DNA from: Rhodoblastus sp963727035
GTDB taxonomy: Bacteria; Pseudomonadota; Alphaproteobacteria; Rhizobiales; Beijerinckiaceae
Direction: 5' to 3'
NCBI GenBank assembly: GCA_963727035.1
Contig: CAVSEY010000005.1
Span: 62,001 to 126,000, forward strand
Length of the DNA: 64,000 nt
Part shown: positions 7,554 to 17,845 of the stretch, piece by piece
Layout: each line of letters begins with the position of its first letter
Numbering within the stretch: position 1 is the stretch's first letter
Made by a program: the position numbers and the translations under genes
Notes under the pieces: model-generated
Told to the model about the DNA's origin: nothing
Database searches by the model: none
What the model saw: only the letters and a program-made list of their open reading frames with translations

Positions 7554-10491
7554 TCAGCGCCCCGTGAGATTGGCCTTGGCGCGGGCCCACCAGCCGGTGC
7601 GCTTCGGCTTGTCGGGATCGGCCTCGGTGATGACCGGCAGCTCCGGCCGGGTCGGCGCGGGCGCGGGTTCCGGCGCCGGTTCAGCCTCCTGCGCGACAGC
7701 GCGAGCGGCGACGGCGCCGCTCTCGGCCCGTGTCTCGACTTGCGCAACCTCGATTTGCGCCGGCGGCGCGGGCTCGGCGTCAAAGACCGTCTCGGCCTGG
7801 GCGGTCCAGGACGGCAGCGGCGCGAAATCCGGCGCGTCGGCCAGGGTCTCGATCAAGGCGTCGCCGCCCTCTCCCGCCGACGCCGGTTCTTCGCCCCCTT
7901 CGGCGCTCTTGCGCCAATCGCCCGCGGATTCGACAGATTCCGCGCCCGACCGGCTGCGATTGCGCCGCTTCCAGCCGCTGCGGCCGCGACGGCGGTCCTC
8001 GCGTCCGCCATTCTCGTCGCCTTCCTCCTCGGCGGCGGACGGCGCCATGAACTCGCCCGAGATTTCCGCGACCGTTTCAAGACCCTCGTCTGAGGGTTGC
8101 GGCGCATTGGCGTCCACGCCCGCCGCCTCGCGATCGTACCCCCTGCCCCGGCCGCGCCGGCGCCGACGCGGCCGGCGGGGCGCGTCGCCCTCGCCGTTCT
8201 CGGATGCATTTTCGGGCTCTTGTTCAGATTCTTGGGTCTCGGCGACTTCGCCGCCCGCCTCTTCCTCCAGCTCGGCGTCGAGTTCGGCCTCGCCGATCGG
8301 CTCGATGTCCTCGATCGGGCGGCGCGGATCGAACCGACGCATCGGGTCGGACGGCCCGGCGGCGGGTTCGCTGCGCTCCAGCGCGTGATAGGCGCCGCCG
8401 GTCAGGGATTCGTCGGCGGCGACGGTCACGGAAACGCCGAAACGCTCCTCGATCAGCCGCAGCAGCGAACGCTTGTGGTTGAGGATATAGAGCGCGATGT
8501 CGGCGCGGGTGCGCAGGACGATATTATGGGTGGCGCTCTTGATCAGGGCGTCCTCGAGGACGCGCATGACATGGACGGCGACCGAGGCGGTCGAGCGCAC
8601 CGTGCCGGCGCCGGCGCAATGCGGGCAGACCACCGACGAGCCTTCCAGGACGCCGGTGCGGATGCGCTGGCGCGACATTTCGAGCAGGCCGAAATGCGAG
8701 ATGCGGCCGACCTGGATGCGGGCGCGGTCGTCCTTCAGCGCCTCCTTCAGCCGGCGCTCCACCGCGCGATTATTCCGGTTTTCCTCCATGTCGATGTAAT
8801 CGACCACGATGAGGCCGGCGAGGTCGCGCAGGCGCAGCTGCCGCGCGACTTCCTCGGCGGCCTCGAGATTGGTGCGCAGCGCCGTGTCCTCGATATTGTG
8901 TTCGCGGGTCGAGCGGCCCGAGTTCACGTCGATCGCGACCAGGGCCTCGGTCTGGTTGATGACCAGATAGCCGCCCGATTTCAACGTGACCTGATTGTGG
9001 AACAAAGCGTCGAGCTGGGATTCGGCGCCCCATTTGGCGAAGATCGGCTGCGGATCGCGGTAATAATGCACGTTCTTGACGTGGGACGGCATCAGCAGGC
9101 GCATGAAATCGCGCGCCTCGCGGAAACCGTCCTCGCCGGAGACCACGACCTCGTCGATGTCCTTGTTGTACAGGTCGCGGATGGCGCGCTTGATCAGCGA
9201 GCCTTCCTCATAGACCAGGGCCGGGGCGACCGAGGTCAGGGTCAGTTCGCGGACCTGCTCCCACATGCGCATCAAATATTCGAAATCGCGCTGGATTTCC
9301 TGCTTCGTGCGCGCGGCGCCCGCCGTGCGCAGGATGACGCCCATCCCCTCCGGGACATCGAGGTCCTGCGCGATCTCCTTGAGCCGCTTGCGGTCGCTGG
9401 CGTCGGTGATCTTGCGCGAGATGCCGCCGCCGCGCGCGGTGTTGGGCATCAGCACGGAATAGCGGCCGGCGAGCGACAGATAGGTGGTGAGGGCCGCGCC
9501 CTTGTTGCCGCGCTCTTCCTTGACGACCTGGATCAGCAGCACCTGACGGCGCCGGATGACCTCTTGAATTTTGTATTGGCGGCGCAGGCGCGGGGCGCGG
9601 TATTGGGTCTCGTCCATGGCGTCGCCGCCAAGCAGCTCGACCGTTTCCTCTTCGTCGTGCTCGCCGTTTTCGCTTTCCTGGACGCCTTCGTCTTCGTGGC
9701 CTTCCTCGCCCGGCTGCCGGCCCTCGGCCTGCTGGCCGCGCGCGGAAAGCTCCAGTTGCGCGAGATCGAGGAAAGCGCTGGCGCGCGCCTCGTCGTCCTC
9801 CGCGGACATTTCAGCGGACTCTTCGCTCGCGGCGTCGGCGTGGGAAGTCTTTTCGGAAGCCGGCGCCGTCTCGTCGCCGGCCTCGACCACGGCGAAGCCC
9901 TCCGGGTCGCTCGCCAGTTCGCGGTCCTCCGACAGCCATTGCGGCGCGTCTTCGACCTGGACCGCGATGACGGGCGCCTCGACAGTCTCGACCGCTTCGA
10001 CGGGAGGCGTCGCCGGCCTCGGCCGCCTCGGCGGCGGTTTCGACCGCGCCGGCGTCCGCGCCCGACTCGGCGGCGACCTGCCCCTCCTCGGCGGCGACCT
10101 CGCCGGTCACGCGCTCGTCGTCATTGTTGCCGCGGCGCTCCGCGCCGCGCCGGTTGCGGCGGCTGCGGCGACGGCCTGAATCCTCGTCCTCTTCCTCGCG
10201 GTGGGCCCGGAATTCCTCGTCGAGCAGGGCCTGCCGGTCGGCGTGCGGGATCTGGTAATAATCGGGGTGGATTTCCGAAAAGGCGAGGAATCCGTGACGG
10301 TTTCCGCCATATTCGACGAAAGCGGCCTGAAGCGACGGTTCTACCCGGGTGACTTTCGCCAGATAGATATTGCCGCGCAGTTGTTTCTTGGAAGCGGACT
10401 CGAAATCGAACTCTTCGACTCTATTTCCCCTCAGCACCACCACCCGCGTTTCTTCGGGGTGGGAGGCGTCGATCAGCATTTTGTTGGCCAT
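7554..10491 (-). CDS. rne: Ribonuclease E (one apparent frame break near 10004)
   Basis: The main mRNA decay and rRNA processing endonuclease. The first part starts MANKMLIDASHPEETRVVVL and contains the first half of the S1 domain (GNIYLAKVTRVEPSLQAAFV). A roughly 190-residue acidic and Arg-rich insertion follows, typical of alphaproteobacteria, and then the S1 domain resumes at QEVIRRRQVLLIQV. The catalytic region has VAIDVNSGRSTR and DLAGLIVVDYIDM (the metal-binding aspartates) and the zinc-link CPHCAGAGTV. A disordered acidic/proline-rich tail ends in RTGWWARAKANLTGR. The frame changes by one base around 10002-10010 inside the insertion; removing one base from the GGG at 10002-10004 restores 978 residues. 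Confidence 0.9.
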
Positions 10492-11223
10492 TGCGAACTC
10501 GTGTTGGCAAGGCGCGGCGGCGGGCCGCGTCGTTTCGAGCGCCTGCTCCGGCGAATGGGAAAGGTCCCGGCCGGAAAACGCGCGCCGCGACGCGCCGAGC
10601 CGGGCGCGCCTTGCGAGATGGGGTTGCGGTAATTGGTGGAGTGACGGCAAGCCGCGCCGAAACGCGGCGTGAAACGATGGGCGCGGAGCCCGGCCGGCGC
10701 GAAGGCGCGCGGAAGAGCAGCGAATTCCAGCTCGCAAACCGACGCGCCGCTAACCGGCGCGGCGAAGCGCCGAACAGGTTACCGGCGGCGGCCTTCGCGA
10801 GGTCTAACAATCCGTCGCGAAGTTTAATTGCGAGCCCGAACAAATCTTCACCTATCCTCCAGCGCGATAGCGACGCCGGATAATGTCCAAATCGGCTGAC
10901 GATCAGGGCGGGCATAGCCTTGCGCCGCGCTGAACGGCCCAGAAAATCTGGCGGGCGCGCGGCGGCCGGAAAACTCGTCCCCTGTCGTATGGCGCGAATC
11001 GCGTCGCGCCCGAACTGGAACAACCCCTTTGTAAACGATCGACCGCGGCTTTGGCAAGTTTTCAACGCCTGTTGCCGATGGGCGACAGTCCGGGCGGCCG
11101 AAAAGGCCTATTGAGGTAAATGGTCCTTAACGATTTCATGCTCTAGAGTTGGATGGCCGCATTGCGGCCCCTGAACGAATGCCAAAACAAAGCGCCCCGA
11201 GTAGAACGTCTCTGGATCGTGAC
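10492..11223. promoter_or_regulatory. Divergent intergenic region of rne and the amidase gene
   Basis: These 732 bases separate the divergent rne and amidase genes. The rne side is full of GC-rich inverted repeats, such as the one around 10641-10656 (cgcgcc / ggcgcg type arms). This would give a long structured 5' UTR, as known for rne in other bacteria, where RNase E controls its own mRNA. That role is inferred. Long open frames here on both strands look like GC-driven artefacts. No promoter could be fixed. Confidence 0.4.
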
Positions 11224-12546
11224 ATGCGCCCGCCGATGGCCTTCCGACTTCCCAAGCGCGCCGCCCTCGGCGCCGCCGTGGCGCTGGCCTTCGCCGCGCC
11301 CTTCGGGGAAGCGCGCGCCGAAACCGCGCCGCCGGCCGCCATAGCCGCCCATAGCGAAGTCCAGGGCCGCGAGACCCGACTCTCCTTCACCCTGCAATCC
11401 TGCGTCAAGACCGAGGCCTATCTCCTGGGCGGCCCGGCGCGCGCGGTCATCGACCTGCCCGAGGTCAATTTCCAGATCGATCCCGCCGCCGGCGCGCCAC
11501 CCACGAAAATAATCGCGTCCGTCGCGGAAAAAGGGCGCCATTCCCACGCCGCGGCCCCGCCGACGGCCGGGCTGATCGCCTCGTTCCGCTTCGGCCGCCT
11601 CGCGCCCGGCAAGTCGCGCATCGTCGCCGACCTCGCCGGCCCCGCCGAAATCGTCTCCGCCGGCTGCGTCCCCAGTCCCGGCGCCGCCGAACTGACCCTC
11701 GTCCTCGCCCCCGCGACCGATTCCACCTTCAAGGCCGCGACCCGCGCGGGCGCGCGGCGCCAGGCCCTCGCCGACGCCCCCCCGCCGGATCCCCCCGCTC
11801 CGCCGCCTTCGGACAAGCCCGTCATCGTGATCGATCCCGGCCACGGCGGCGTCGACTCCGGCGCCCTGGGCCGCCATCACGCGATCGAAAAATTCATCGT
11901 GCTCGATTTCGCCAAGGCTCTGGGCGCCAGGCTCGACGCCAGCGGCCATTATCGCGTCGTCTTCACCCGCGACGACGACAGATACATTTCGCTCGGCGAA
12001 AGAACGCGCATCGCCCGGCGCCTGAACGCCGCCCTGTTCGTGTCGGTTCACGCCGATTCCCTGCGCAGCGCGGGCGACGACGTCTCCGGCGCGACCATTT
12101 ATACGGTCTCGGACCGCGCTTCCGACGCCGAGGCCGCCCGGATCGCCGAACACGAGAACATGGCCGATTCCTCGGCCGGCGAGGAGGCCAAGCAGGACGC
12201 CGGCGACGTCAACGACATCCTGCTCGACCTGACCCGGCGCGAGACCCGGGCCTTTTCCGGCGTGTTCGCGCGCTCGCTCGCCGAATATTTCAAGGTCGCG
12301 GCGCGGCTCAACAAGAATCCCCGGCGTTCCGCCGGATTCGTGGTGCTCAAGTCGCCGGACGTTCCTTCCGTCCTGCTCGAACTCGGCTATCTCTCCAACG
12401 CCAGGGACGTGGCCGATCTGAACTCGCCCGACTGGCGCGAAAAGGCCGCAACCCAGGTCGCCAGGGCGATCGACAATTTCTTCGCCGGACAGCGGCCGCC
12501 GGCGGCCGCGACCGCCCTTAAAGCGACACAAAGCGTTGGCAACTAG
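11224..12546 (+). CDS. N-acetylmuramoyl-L-alanine amidase (AMIN + Amidase_3)
   Basis: The product has about 440 residues: an N-terminal signal sequence (RAALGAAVALAFAAPFGEARA), an AMIN-type domain (about 45-175) for septal targeting, a proline-rich linker, and an Amidase_3 catalytic domain. Zinc ligands are visible in VIDPGHGGVDSGA (His), HAIEKFIVLDF (Glu) and FVSVHAD (His); the catalytic Glu is in VLLELGYLSN. It cleaves stem peptides from glycan strands during cell separation, like AmiC. The start is uncertain: 11224 and 11236 are ATGs, 11179 is another option. It is followed 122 bases later by the gene for PBP1A, also a wall enzyme. Confidence 0.92.
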   Translation: MRPPMAFRLPKRAALGAAVALAFAAPFGEARAETAPPAAIAAHSEVQGRETRLSFTLQSCVKTEAYLLGGPARAVIDLPEVNFQIDPAAGAPPTKIIASVAEKGRHSHAAAPPTAGLIASFRFGRLAPGKSRIVADLAGPAEIVSAGCVPSPGAAELTLVLAPATDSTFKAATRAGARRQALADAPPPDPPAPPPSDKPVIVIDPGHGGVDSGALGRHHAIEKFIVLDFAKALGARLDASGHYRVVFTRDDDRYISLGERTRIARRLNAALFVSVHADSLRSAGDDVSGATIYTVSDRASDAEAARIAEHENMADSSAGEEAKQDAGDVNDILLDLTRRETRAFSGVFARSLAEYFKVAARLNKNPRRSAGFVVLKSPDVPSVLLELGYLSNARDVADLNSPDWREKAATQVARAIDNFFAGQRPPAAATALKATQSVGN

Positions 12547-12668
12547 CATCTTCGTCGAATTCCGGCCGCAAGGCGCGCCGGCGCGTGGTTTGGCGCGTCG
12601 CCGGATGAAATGGTATAGGTTGCGCCCGACTCCGCGACAATCGGCTCGGCGCCGCGAAAGGTGATTGA

Positions 12669-15074
12669 ATGCGTCTGATCGCCCGGTTCTTCGGCTTTCT
12701 CTTCGCGACGGGCGCGATCGTTTTCGTCGGCGGCGCGCTGGCGGTGGGCGTGCTGGTCTACGCCTATTCGAAAGACCTGCCGGACTACACGCAGCTCAAG
12801 AATTACGACCCGCCGATCATGACCCGCATTCATGCCGGCGACGGATCGATCCTCGCGGAATACGCCCATGAGCGCCGGCTTTACCTGCCTTCCTACGCCA
12901 TTCCCAATCTGGTGAAGGACGCCTTCATCTCGGCCGAGGACAAGAATTTCTACAGCCATCACGGCATCGACCCGGAAGGGGTGATGCGCGCCGTCATGGT
13001 CCTTGCCCAGGGCACGCGCCACATCCAGGGCGCCTCGACCATCACCCAGCAGGTCGCCAAGAACTTCCTTCTGACCAACGAGCGCTCGTTCGATCGCAAG
13101 ATCAAGGAGGCCTTGCTGAGCCTGCGCATCGAGCAGGCCTATTCCAAGGACCACATCCTCGAACTCTATCTCAATGAAATCTATCTCGGCCTCGGCAATT
13201 ACGGCGTCGCCGCCGCCGCGTTGAACTATTTCGACAAATCGGTCAACGAGCTGACCGTCGCGGAGGCCGCCTATCTCGCCGGCCTGCCCAAGGCGCCGAA
13301 CAATTACAACCCCTTCCATAACCGCGAGGCCGCGATCGCACGGCGCAACTACGTGATCGAGCGCATGGTCGAAAACGGCTATGTCACGCGCCAGCAGGGC
13401 GACGTGGCCATGGCCGAACCGCTGAACGTCAATCCGCGCGTGCTCTCGCCCGACACGATGGAGGCCGGCTATTTCGCCGAGGAGGTCCGCCGCGAACTCG
13501 GCGACCGCTATGGCGACAAGAAGCTCTACGAGGGCGGCCTGTCGGTGCGCACGACCCTCGATCCCAAGATGCAGCTGATGGCGCGCAAGGCCCTGGTGGA
13601 CGGGCTGGTGCGTTTCGACGAGGCCCATGGCTTTCGCGGCCCGATCAAGCAGATCGACATCGGCTCCGACTGGGGCCAGGCGCTGGGGCAGGTTCCCGCG
13701 CTCGGCGACGTCGCGCCCTGGCGCCTCGCCGTCGTGCTGGAATCCTCCGATTCCGACGTGCGCGTCGGACTTCAGCCGCCGCGCGAGAAATCCGGCGACC
13801 TGTCCCCGCAACGCACGACCGGCGTGATCACGCCGGACGGCGCACGCTGGATTCGCAAGCGCCTGCGCCAGGCGCTCTCGCCGGGCGACGTGGTCTATGT
13901 CGAGCCGATCGACGGCATGCGCGACCAATATCGCCTGCGTCAGATCCCCGAGATTTCCGGGGCGCTGATCGCGATGGATCCCTATACCGGGCGCGTCTTC
14001 GCCATGGTCGGCGGCTTCTCCTTCGACCAGTCGTCCTTCAACCGCGCCATTCAGGCCTGGCGCCAGCCGGGTTCGTCCTTCAAGCCGATCGTCTATTCGG
14101 CGGCGCTCGACAATGGCTACACGCCCTCCTCGATCATCCTCGACGAGCCGATCGAGATCGTCCAGCCCAATGGCGACGTGTGGCGGCCGGAGAATTTCGA
14201 GGAGGGCCATTACGGCCCGCACACCTTGCGCTATGGCATCGAGCATTCCAAGAACCTGATGACCGTGCGGCTCGCGCGCGACATCGGCATGCCGATGATC
14301 GCCGAATATGCGCGCCGATTCGGCGTCTACGACAATTTGATGCCGGTGCTCTCGATGGCGCTCGGCGCCGGCGAGACCACCCTGATGCGCATGGTCACGG
14401 CTTATTCGATGCTCGACAATGGCGGCAAGCGCATCAAACCGACCCTGATCGACCGCATCCAGGACCGCCAGGGCCATACGATCTACCGCCATGACGACCG
14501 CGACTGCCTGGGCTGCGACGCCGACAATTTCGACGCCGCCAACCTGCCCAGGCTCCAGGACCACAGCGAACAGGTGATCGACCCGCTGACCGCCTATCAG
14601 ATGACCTCGATCATGGAAGGCGTGATCGATCGCGGCACCGGCATTTCGATCAAGGTGCTGAACCGGCATCTCGCCGGCAAGACCGGCACGACCAACGACG
14701 CCAAGGACCTCTGGTTCGTCGGCTATTCGCCGGACCTCGTGGTCGGCGTCTATCTTGGCTATGACAAGCCGCGCTCCACCGGCGAAAAGGCCCAGGCCGC
14801 GCTCTATGCCGCGCCGATTTTCCGCGACTTCATGAAAATGGCGCTCGCCGGCAAGCCGGACACGCCCTTCCGCGTCCCGCCGGGCATCAAGCTGATCTCG
14901 GTCGATCTCCACACCGGCATGCGCTCCTCCGGCCCCGGCTCGATCATGGAAGCCTTCAAGCCCGGCGCCGCCCCGCCGGACAGCTATAACGCCGGCGGCG
15001 CAGGCGGCGCGCCCGTCGCGAACACGCCGGGCTCGGACGGTCAGGTGGGCTCCGGAACCGGGGGCCTTTACTGA
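12669..15074 (+). CDS. mrcA: Penicillin-binding protein 1A (bifunctional transglycosylase/transpeptidase)
   Basis: The product has 801 residues. One N-terminal membrane anchor (residues 7-32) is followed by the GT51 glycosyltransferase domain with AEDKNFYSHHGID (catalytic Glu) and GASTITQQVAKN. The transpeptidase domain has SSFK (in QPGSSFKPIVYSAA), SKN (in IEHSKNLMTV) and KTG (in LAGKTGTTND). It polymerises and crosslinks peptidoglycan in the periplasm. The long insertion between the two domains (about 320-410) fits the OB-like domain of PBP1A. The gene lies downstream of the amidase in the order common in alphaproteobacteria. Confidence 0.96.
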   Translation: MRLIARFFGFLFATGAIVFVGGALAVGVLVYAYSKDLPDYTQLKNYDPPIMTRIHAGDGSILAEYAHERRLYLPSYAIPNLVKDAFISAEDKNFYSHHGIDPEGVMRAVMVLAQGTRHIQGASTITQQVAKNFLLTNERSFDRKIKEALLSLRIEQAYSKDHILELYLNEIYLGLGNYGVAAAALNYFDKSVNELTVAEAAYLAGLPKAPNNYNPFHNREAAIARRNYVIERMVENGYVTRQQGDVAMAEPLNVNPRVLSPDTMEAGYFAEEVRRELGDRYGDKKLYEGGLSVRTTLDPKMQLMARKALVDGLVRFDEAHGFRGPIKQIDIGSDWGQALGQVPALGDVAPWRLAVVLESSDSDVRVGLQPPREKSGDLSPQRTTGVITPDGARWIRKRLRQALSPGDVVYVEPIDGMRDQYRLRQIPEISGALIAMDPYTGRVFAMVGGFSFDQSSFNRAIQAWRQPGSSFKPIVYSAALDNGYTPSSIILDEPIEIVQPNGDVWRPENFEEGHYGPHTLRYGIEHSKNLMTVRLARDIGMPMIAEYARRFGVYDNLMPVLSMALGAGETTLMRMVTAYSMLDNGGKRIKPTLIDRIQDRQGHTIYRHDDRDCLGCDADNFDAANLPRLQDHSEQVIDPLTAYQMTSIMEGVIDRGTGISIKVLNRHLAGKTGTTNDAKDLWFVGYSPDLVVGVYLGYDKPRSTGEKAQAALYAAPIFRDFMKMALAGKPDTPFRVPPGIKLISVDLHTGMRSSGPGSIMEAFKPGAAPPDSYNAGGAGGAPVANTPGSDGQVGSGTGGLY

Positions 15075-15212
15075 CGCCGCTTTGCCGCCTATACCCTCGG
15101 CCTTCGCTTGCGACGAGTTCGGAAGCAAAAGCGTCCGTCGGCGTCCGCCGTCGGCCATTTTCAACGCCCGATGGCGTGATCTGGCCCCATTCTATTCGAA
15201 ACAGGAATCGTC

Positions 15213-16344
15213 ATGCGCGCGGAAGCCGTGTCGCTCGTAGAGCAGATCAAGCAGTCGGCCGGGCTGCTGAGGAGGCATCTTTGACGTCGAGAACTCGACG
15301 CGGCGCCTCGCCGAACTGAACGCCAAATCCGAAGCGCCCGATTTCTGGGACGATCCCGAAAACGCGCAGAAGCTGATGCGCGAGCGCACCGAGCTTGAGG
15401 ACCGCCTCGGCTCGATGGAAAAGATGGAGCGCGATCTCGAGGACGCCGTCACGCTGATCGAACTGGGCGAGATGGAAGGCGACGAATCCGCCGAACTCGA
15501 AGGCGTCGAACAGCTCAAGAGCATCAAGGCCGAGGCCGGGCGCCGCCAGATCGAGGCCCTGTTCTCGGGCGAGGCCGACGCCAACGACACCTATATCGAA
15601 GTCCATTCCGGCGCCGGCGGCACGGAAAGCTGCGACTGGGCGCGCATGCTCCTGCGCATGTACACGCGCTGGGCGGAGCGCCACAAATTCAAGGTCGAAC
15701 TGATCGAGGAGACCGACGGCGACGAAGCCGGGATCAAATCCGCCACCTTGATGGTCAAGGGCCACAACGCCCATGGCTGGGCCAAGACGGAATCGGGCGT
15801 GCACCGGCTGGTGCGCATTTCGCCCTTCGATTCCAACGCCCGCCGCCACACGTCCTTTGCTTCGGCCTGGGTCTATCCGGTGGTGGACGACAGGATCGAC
15901 ATTCAGATCAACGAAAGCGACTGCCGCATCGACACCTATCGCGCCCAGGGCGCCGGCGGCCAGCACATCAACAAGACCAATTCGGCGGTGCGCATCACCC
16001 ATATTCCGACCGGCATCGTGGTGGCGTGCCAGATGGAGCGCTCGCAGCACAAGAACCGCGCCACCGCCTGGAACATGCTGCGCGCCCGGCTTTATGAGCG
16101 CGAACTCGAAATACGCCAGGCGGAGACCGACAAGCTCAACGCCGCCAAGACCGACGTCGGCTGGGGCCATCAGATCCGCTCCTATGTGCTCCAGCCCTAC
16201 CAGATGGTGAAGGACCTGCGCACCGGCGTCGTGTCGGGGACGCCGGACGAGGTGCTCGACGGCGACCTCGACGCCTTCATGGAGGCGGCGCTCGCCCAGC
16301 GCATCTATGGCGGCGGGCCGGACAAGGTGGAAGACGTGGAGTAG
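15213..16344 (+). CDS. prfB: Peptide chain release factor 2, programmed +1 frameshift
   Basis: The gene must be read with a +1 shift: ATG 15213 reads 23 codons to CTT TGA at 15279-15284, then continues in the +1 frame from GAC 15283. The full protein has 376 residues. The stop-codon recognition motif SPF (RISPFDSNARRHTSF) and the catalytic GGQ (RAQGAGGQHINKTNS) are present. RF2 ends translation at UGA and UAA, and low RF2 raises frameshifting, which controls its own level. It lies directly after the PBP1A gene, separated by 138 bases. Confidence 0.96.
15270..15285 (+). promoter_or_regulatory. prfB recoding signal (SD-like element + slippery stop)
   Basis: AGGAGG (15270-15275) stands three bases before the slippery CTT TGA C (15279-15285). 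E. coli prfB has AGGGGG, a 3-base spacer and CTTTGAC, so spacing and order match. The SD-like element pairs with 16S rRNA and promotes the +1 shift. Confidence 0.95.
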
Positions 16345-16381
16345 GCCGCGGAAAACCTTGCCAGCAGGCCGCAACGCCTTT

Positions 16382-16410
16382 AAGATATACATTGCAATTT
16401 TGTATATCTT
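16382..16410. promoter_or_regulatory. Perfect inverted repeat before toxin-antitoxin pair (candidate operator)
   Basis: Two 10-base arms (16382-16391 and 16401-16410) are perfect reverse complements with a 9-base AT-rich spacer. The repeat ends next to the GGAGGGG ribosome-binding site of the antitoxin. AbrB-fold antitoxins usually repress their own operon at such repeats, so an autoregulatory operator overlapping the promoter is inferred. Confidence 0.7.
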
Positions 16411-16421
16411 GGAGGGGCGTC

Positions 16422-16652
16422 ATGCAGGTGGCGAAATGGGGCAACAGTCTCGCGGTGCGGCTGCCCAAAAAGCTGGTCGAGCAGATGGACCTCAAGGCAG
16501 GCGACGAAATCGACATCGTCGAAGCCGCCAGGGACAGGCTCGCCGTTGAGAAGATAAGCCGACGCGCCGAAGCTCTGGCGCGCATGGCGGCGCGCGCATG
16601 GCCGGCGCCGGCGGATTACAAGTTCGACCGCGACGAGGCCAACGAGCGGTGA
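16422..16652 (+). CDS. AbrB/MazE-family antitoxin
   Basis: The product has 76 residues. The start MQVAKWGNSLAVRLPKKLVE is the typical AbrB/MazE swapped-hairpin DNA-binding domain (residues 1-45). The C-terminal part (KFDRDEANER) probably binds and blocks the toxin. ATG 16422 has GGAGGGG at about 16411-16417. The last codons overlap the toxin start (GTGA), so the two are coupled. It is likely a transcription repressor of its own operon. Confidence 0.9.
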   Translation: MQVAKWGNSLAVRLPKKLVEQMDLKAGDEIDIVEAARDRLAVEKISRRAEALARMAARAWPAPADYKFDRDEANER

Positions 16653-17041
16653 AGGCCTTTTTCGACACCAACATCCTGGTCTACGCGCAGCAGCGCGGGG
16701 AAAAGGCGGACCGGGCGCGCGCCCTCCTGTCGTCGGGCGGCATGGTCAGCGTGCAAGTGCTGAACGAGCTGGCGTCGGTCGCGCGGAAAAAGCTGGGCAT
16801 GAGCTGGCAGGAAATCGCCGAAGCCGTCGCGGACATTCTGGCCCTGATCGATCCGCCGCGGACCTTGGCCCTGACGACGCACCTTTCCGCCCTTGCCCTT
16901 GCGCGCGACCACGGCATTGGCTTTTACGACGCCCTGATCGTCGCGGCGGCGGGCGAGGCCGGCTGCGATCTTCTCTACAGCGAGGATTTGCAGGACGGCC
17001 GCGCTTTCGGCGGGTTGAAGATCGTCAATCCCTTCCGATGA
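16649..17041 (+). CDS. PIN-domain toxin (VapC-like)
   Basis: The product has 130 residues and starts with GTG 16649 inside the antitoxin stop. PIN-domain acidic residues are visible in FFDTNILVYA (Asp), LNELASVA (Glu), FYDALIVAAA (Asp) and LYSEDLQDG (Asp). PIN toxins are Mg-dependent RNases that cut tRNA or rRNA. Here the partner is an AbrB-type antitoxin, the usual VapB kind. Target RNA unknown. Confidence 0.9.
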   Translation: MKAFFDTNILVYAQQRGEKADRARALLSSGGMVSVQVLNELASVARKKLGMSWQEIAEAVADILALIDPPRTLALTTHLSALALARDHGIGFYDALIVAAAGEAGCDLLYSEDLQDGRAFGGLKIVNPFR

Positions 17042-17047
17042 GCGCGA

Positions 17048-17845
17048 TCACCCTTTGAGCGCCGCATAAAGTTCATAGGCCGCGCGCATGTCGTTGAAGC
17101 GGGCGGCGCGGCGCGCCAAGGCTTCCTCGTCCCGGCCCCAGAGGCGCCATTGGCAGTCCTCGTCGACATGGGCGGCCGCCCAGGCGGCGTCGAGGCTCAG
17201 CGCGCCCTCGATCAGGGCCAGCGCGATCAGGGCCGAGCCGGTGAGCGTGGTCATCACATGGAGCGCGGTCAGACGCAGCGCGCCGTCGGGTTTTTGCGCC
17301 TCGCGCGCCACGCGCTTTTCGATCGCCGCCACGGACTCGGCCGGCTGACCGACGAACATCACCCCCTCGGCGCAAAGGAAGGGCGCGCCAAAAACCTCGC
17401 GGAAATAGCCGAGAATCGGATCCCAGGCGGCGTTCTGCGCCGCGGCCAGCTTTTCAGGCTCGCCGGCCCGGTAGCAGACGAGATCGGAGCCCGCGAACTG
17501 GACGATTTCGGCCGCCGTCGCCGCCATGGCGCGGCTCACGCCGTCGAGGGCCGTATTGACCATGCGGGTGACCGGCATGTCGGCCGCGTCGATGAATTCG
17601 CCTTGCCGGCGCCATTCCGCGGCCATGGCCTCGGCCAAGGCGTGAGTCGGCGCGATCAGCGTCGCGCGCGCCGGGGTGCGGACCGGCTTGCCATCGAGGG
17701 TCAAGGCGAAACCGCCGTCGCGCGCCTCGACGCCGACCTGGCTGTAGAATTTTTTCGGCGGCGGGCGGCGAAAATCCTGCCGCGCCGCCTTGATCGGGTC
17801 GCGTTCGCCGGCTTCGACGAAAATCGCGCTCAGGTCGTCACGCAT
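17048..17845 (-). CDS. ATP12-family F1-ATPase assembly chaperone
   Basis: The product has 265 residues. Landmarks are KKFYSQVGVEARDGGFALTL near the N-terminus, PTHALAEAMAAEWRRQGEFID, the MPVTRMVNTALDGV motif, WDPILGYFREVFGAPF, and the C-terminal VDEDCQWRLWGRDEEA. ATP12 binds the F1 alpha subunit during assembly in mitochondria; alphaproteobacteria carry the bacterial homologue. The gene overlaps the upstream HAD phosphatase gene by 16 bases, so the two are translated together. Confidence 0.92.
   Translation of the reverse strand: MRDDLSAIFVEAGERDPIKAARQDFRRPPPKKFYSQVGVEARDGGFALTLDGKPVRTPARATLIAPTHALAEAMAAEWRRQGEFIDAADMPVTRMVNTALDGVSRAMAATAAEIVQFAGSDLVCYRAGEPEKLAAAQNAAWDPILGYFREVFGAPFLCAEGVMFVGQPAESVAAIEKRVAREAQKPDGALRLTALHVMTTLTGSALIALALIEGALSLDAAWAAAHVDEDCQWRLWGRDEEALARRAARFNDMRAAYELYAALKG

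Noticed and set aside
9811..10491. N-terminal piece of RNase E as a separate small S1 protein
   Set aside because: Both halves of the S1 domain are needed and the frame change lies inside a low-complexity insertion; a single-base error explains it better.
10421..11065. Open frames on both strands in the rne-amidase gap
   Set aside because: Arg/Ala/Pro-rich composition without motifs; better explained as a structured GC-rich leader.
12543..15164. Very long open frame on the minus strand opposite PBP1A (873 codons)
   Set aside because: It mirrors the codon pattern of a certain gene; its protein has no recognisable domain and has an Ala/Arg/Asp/Gly composition typical of GC-rich antisense frames.
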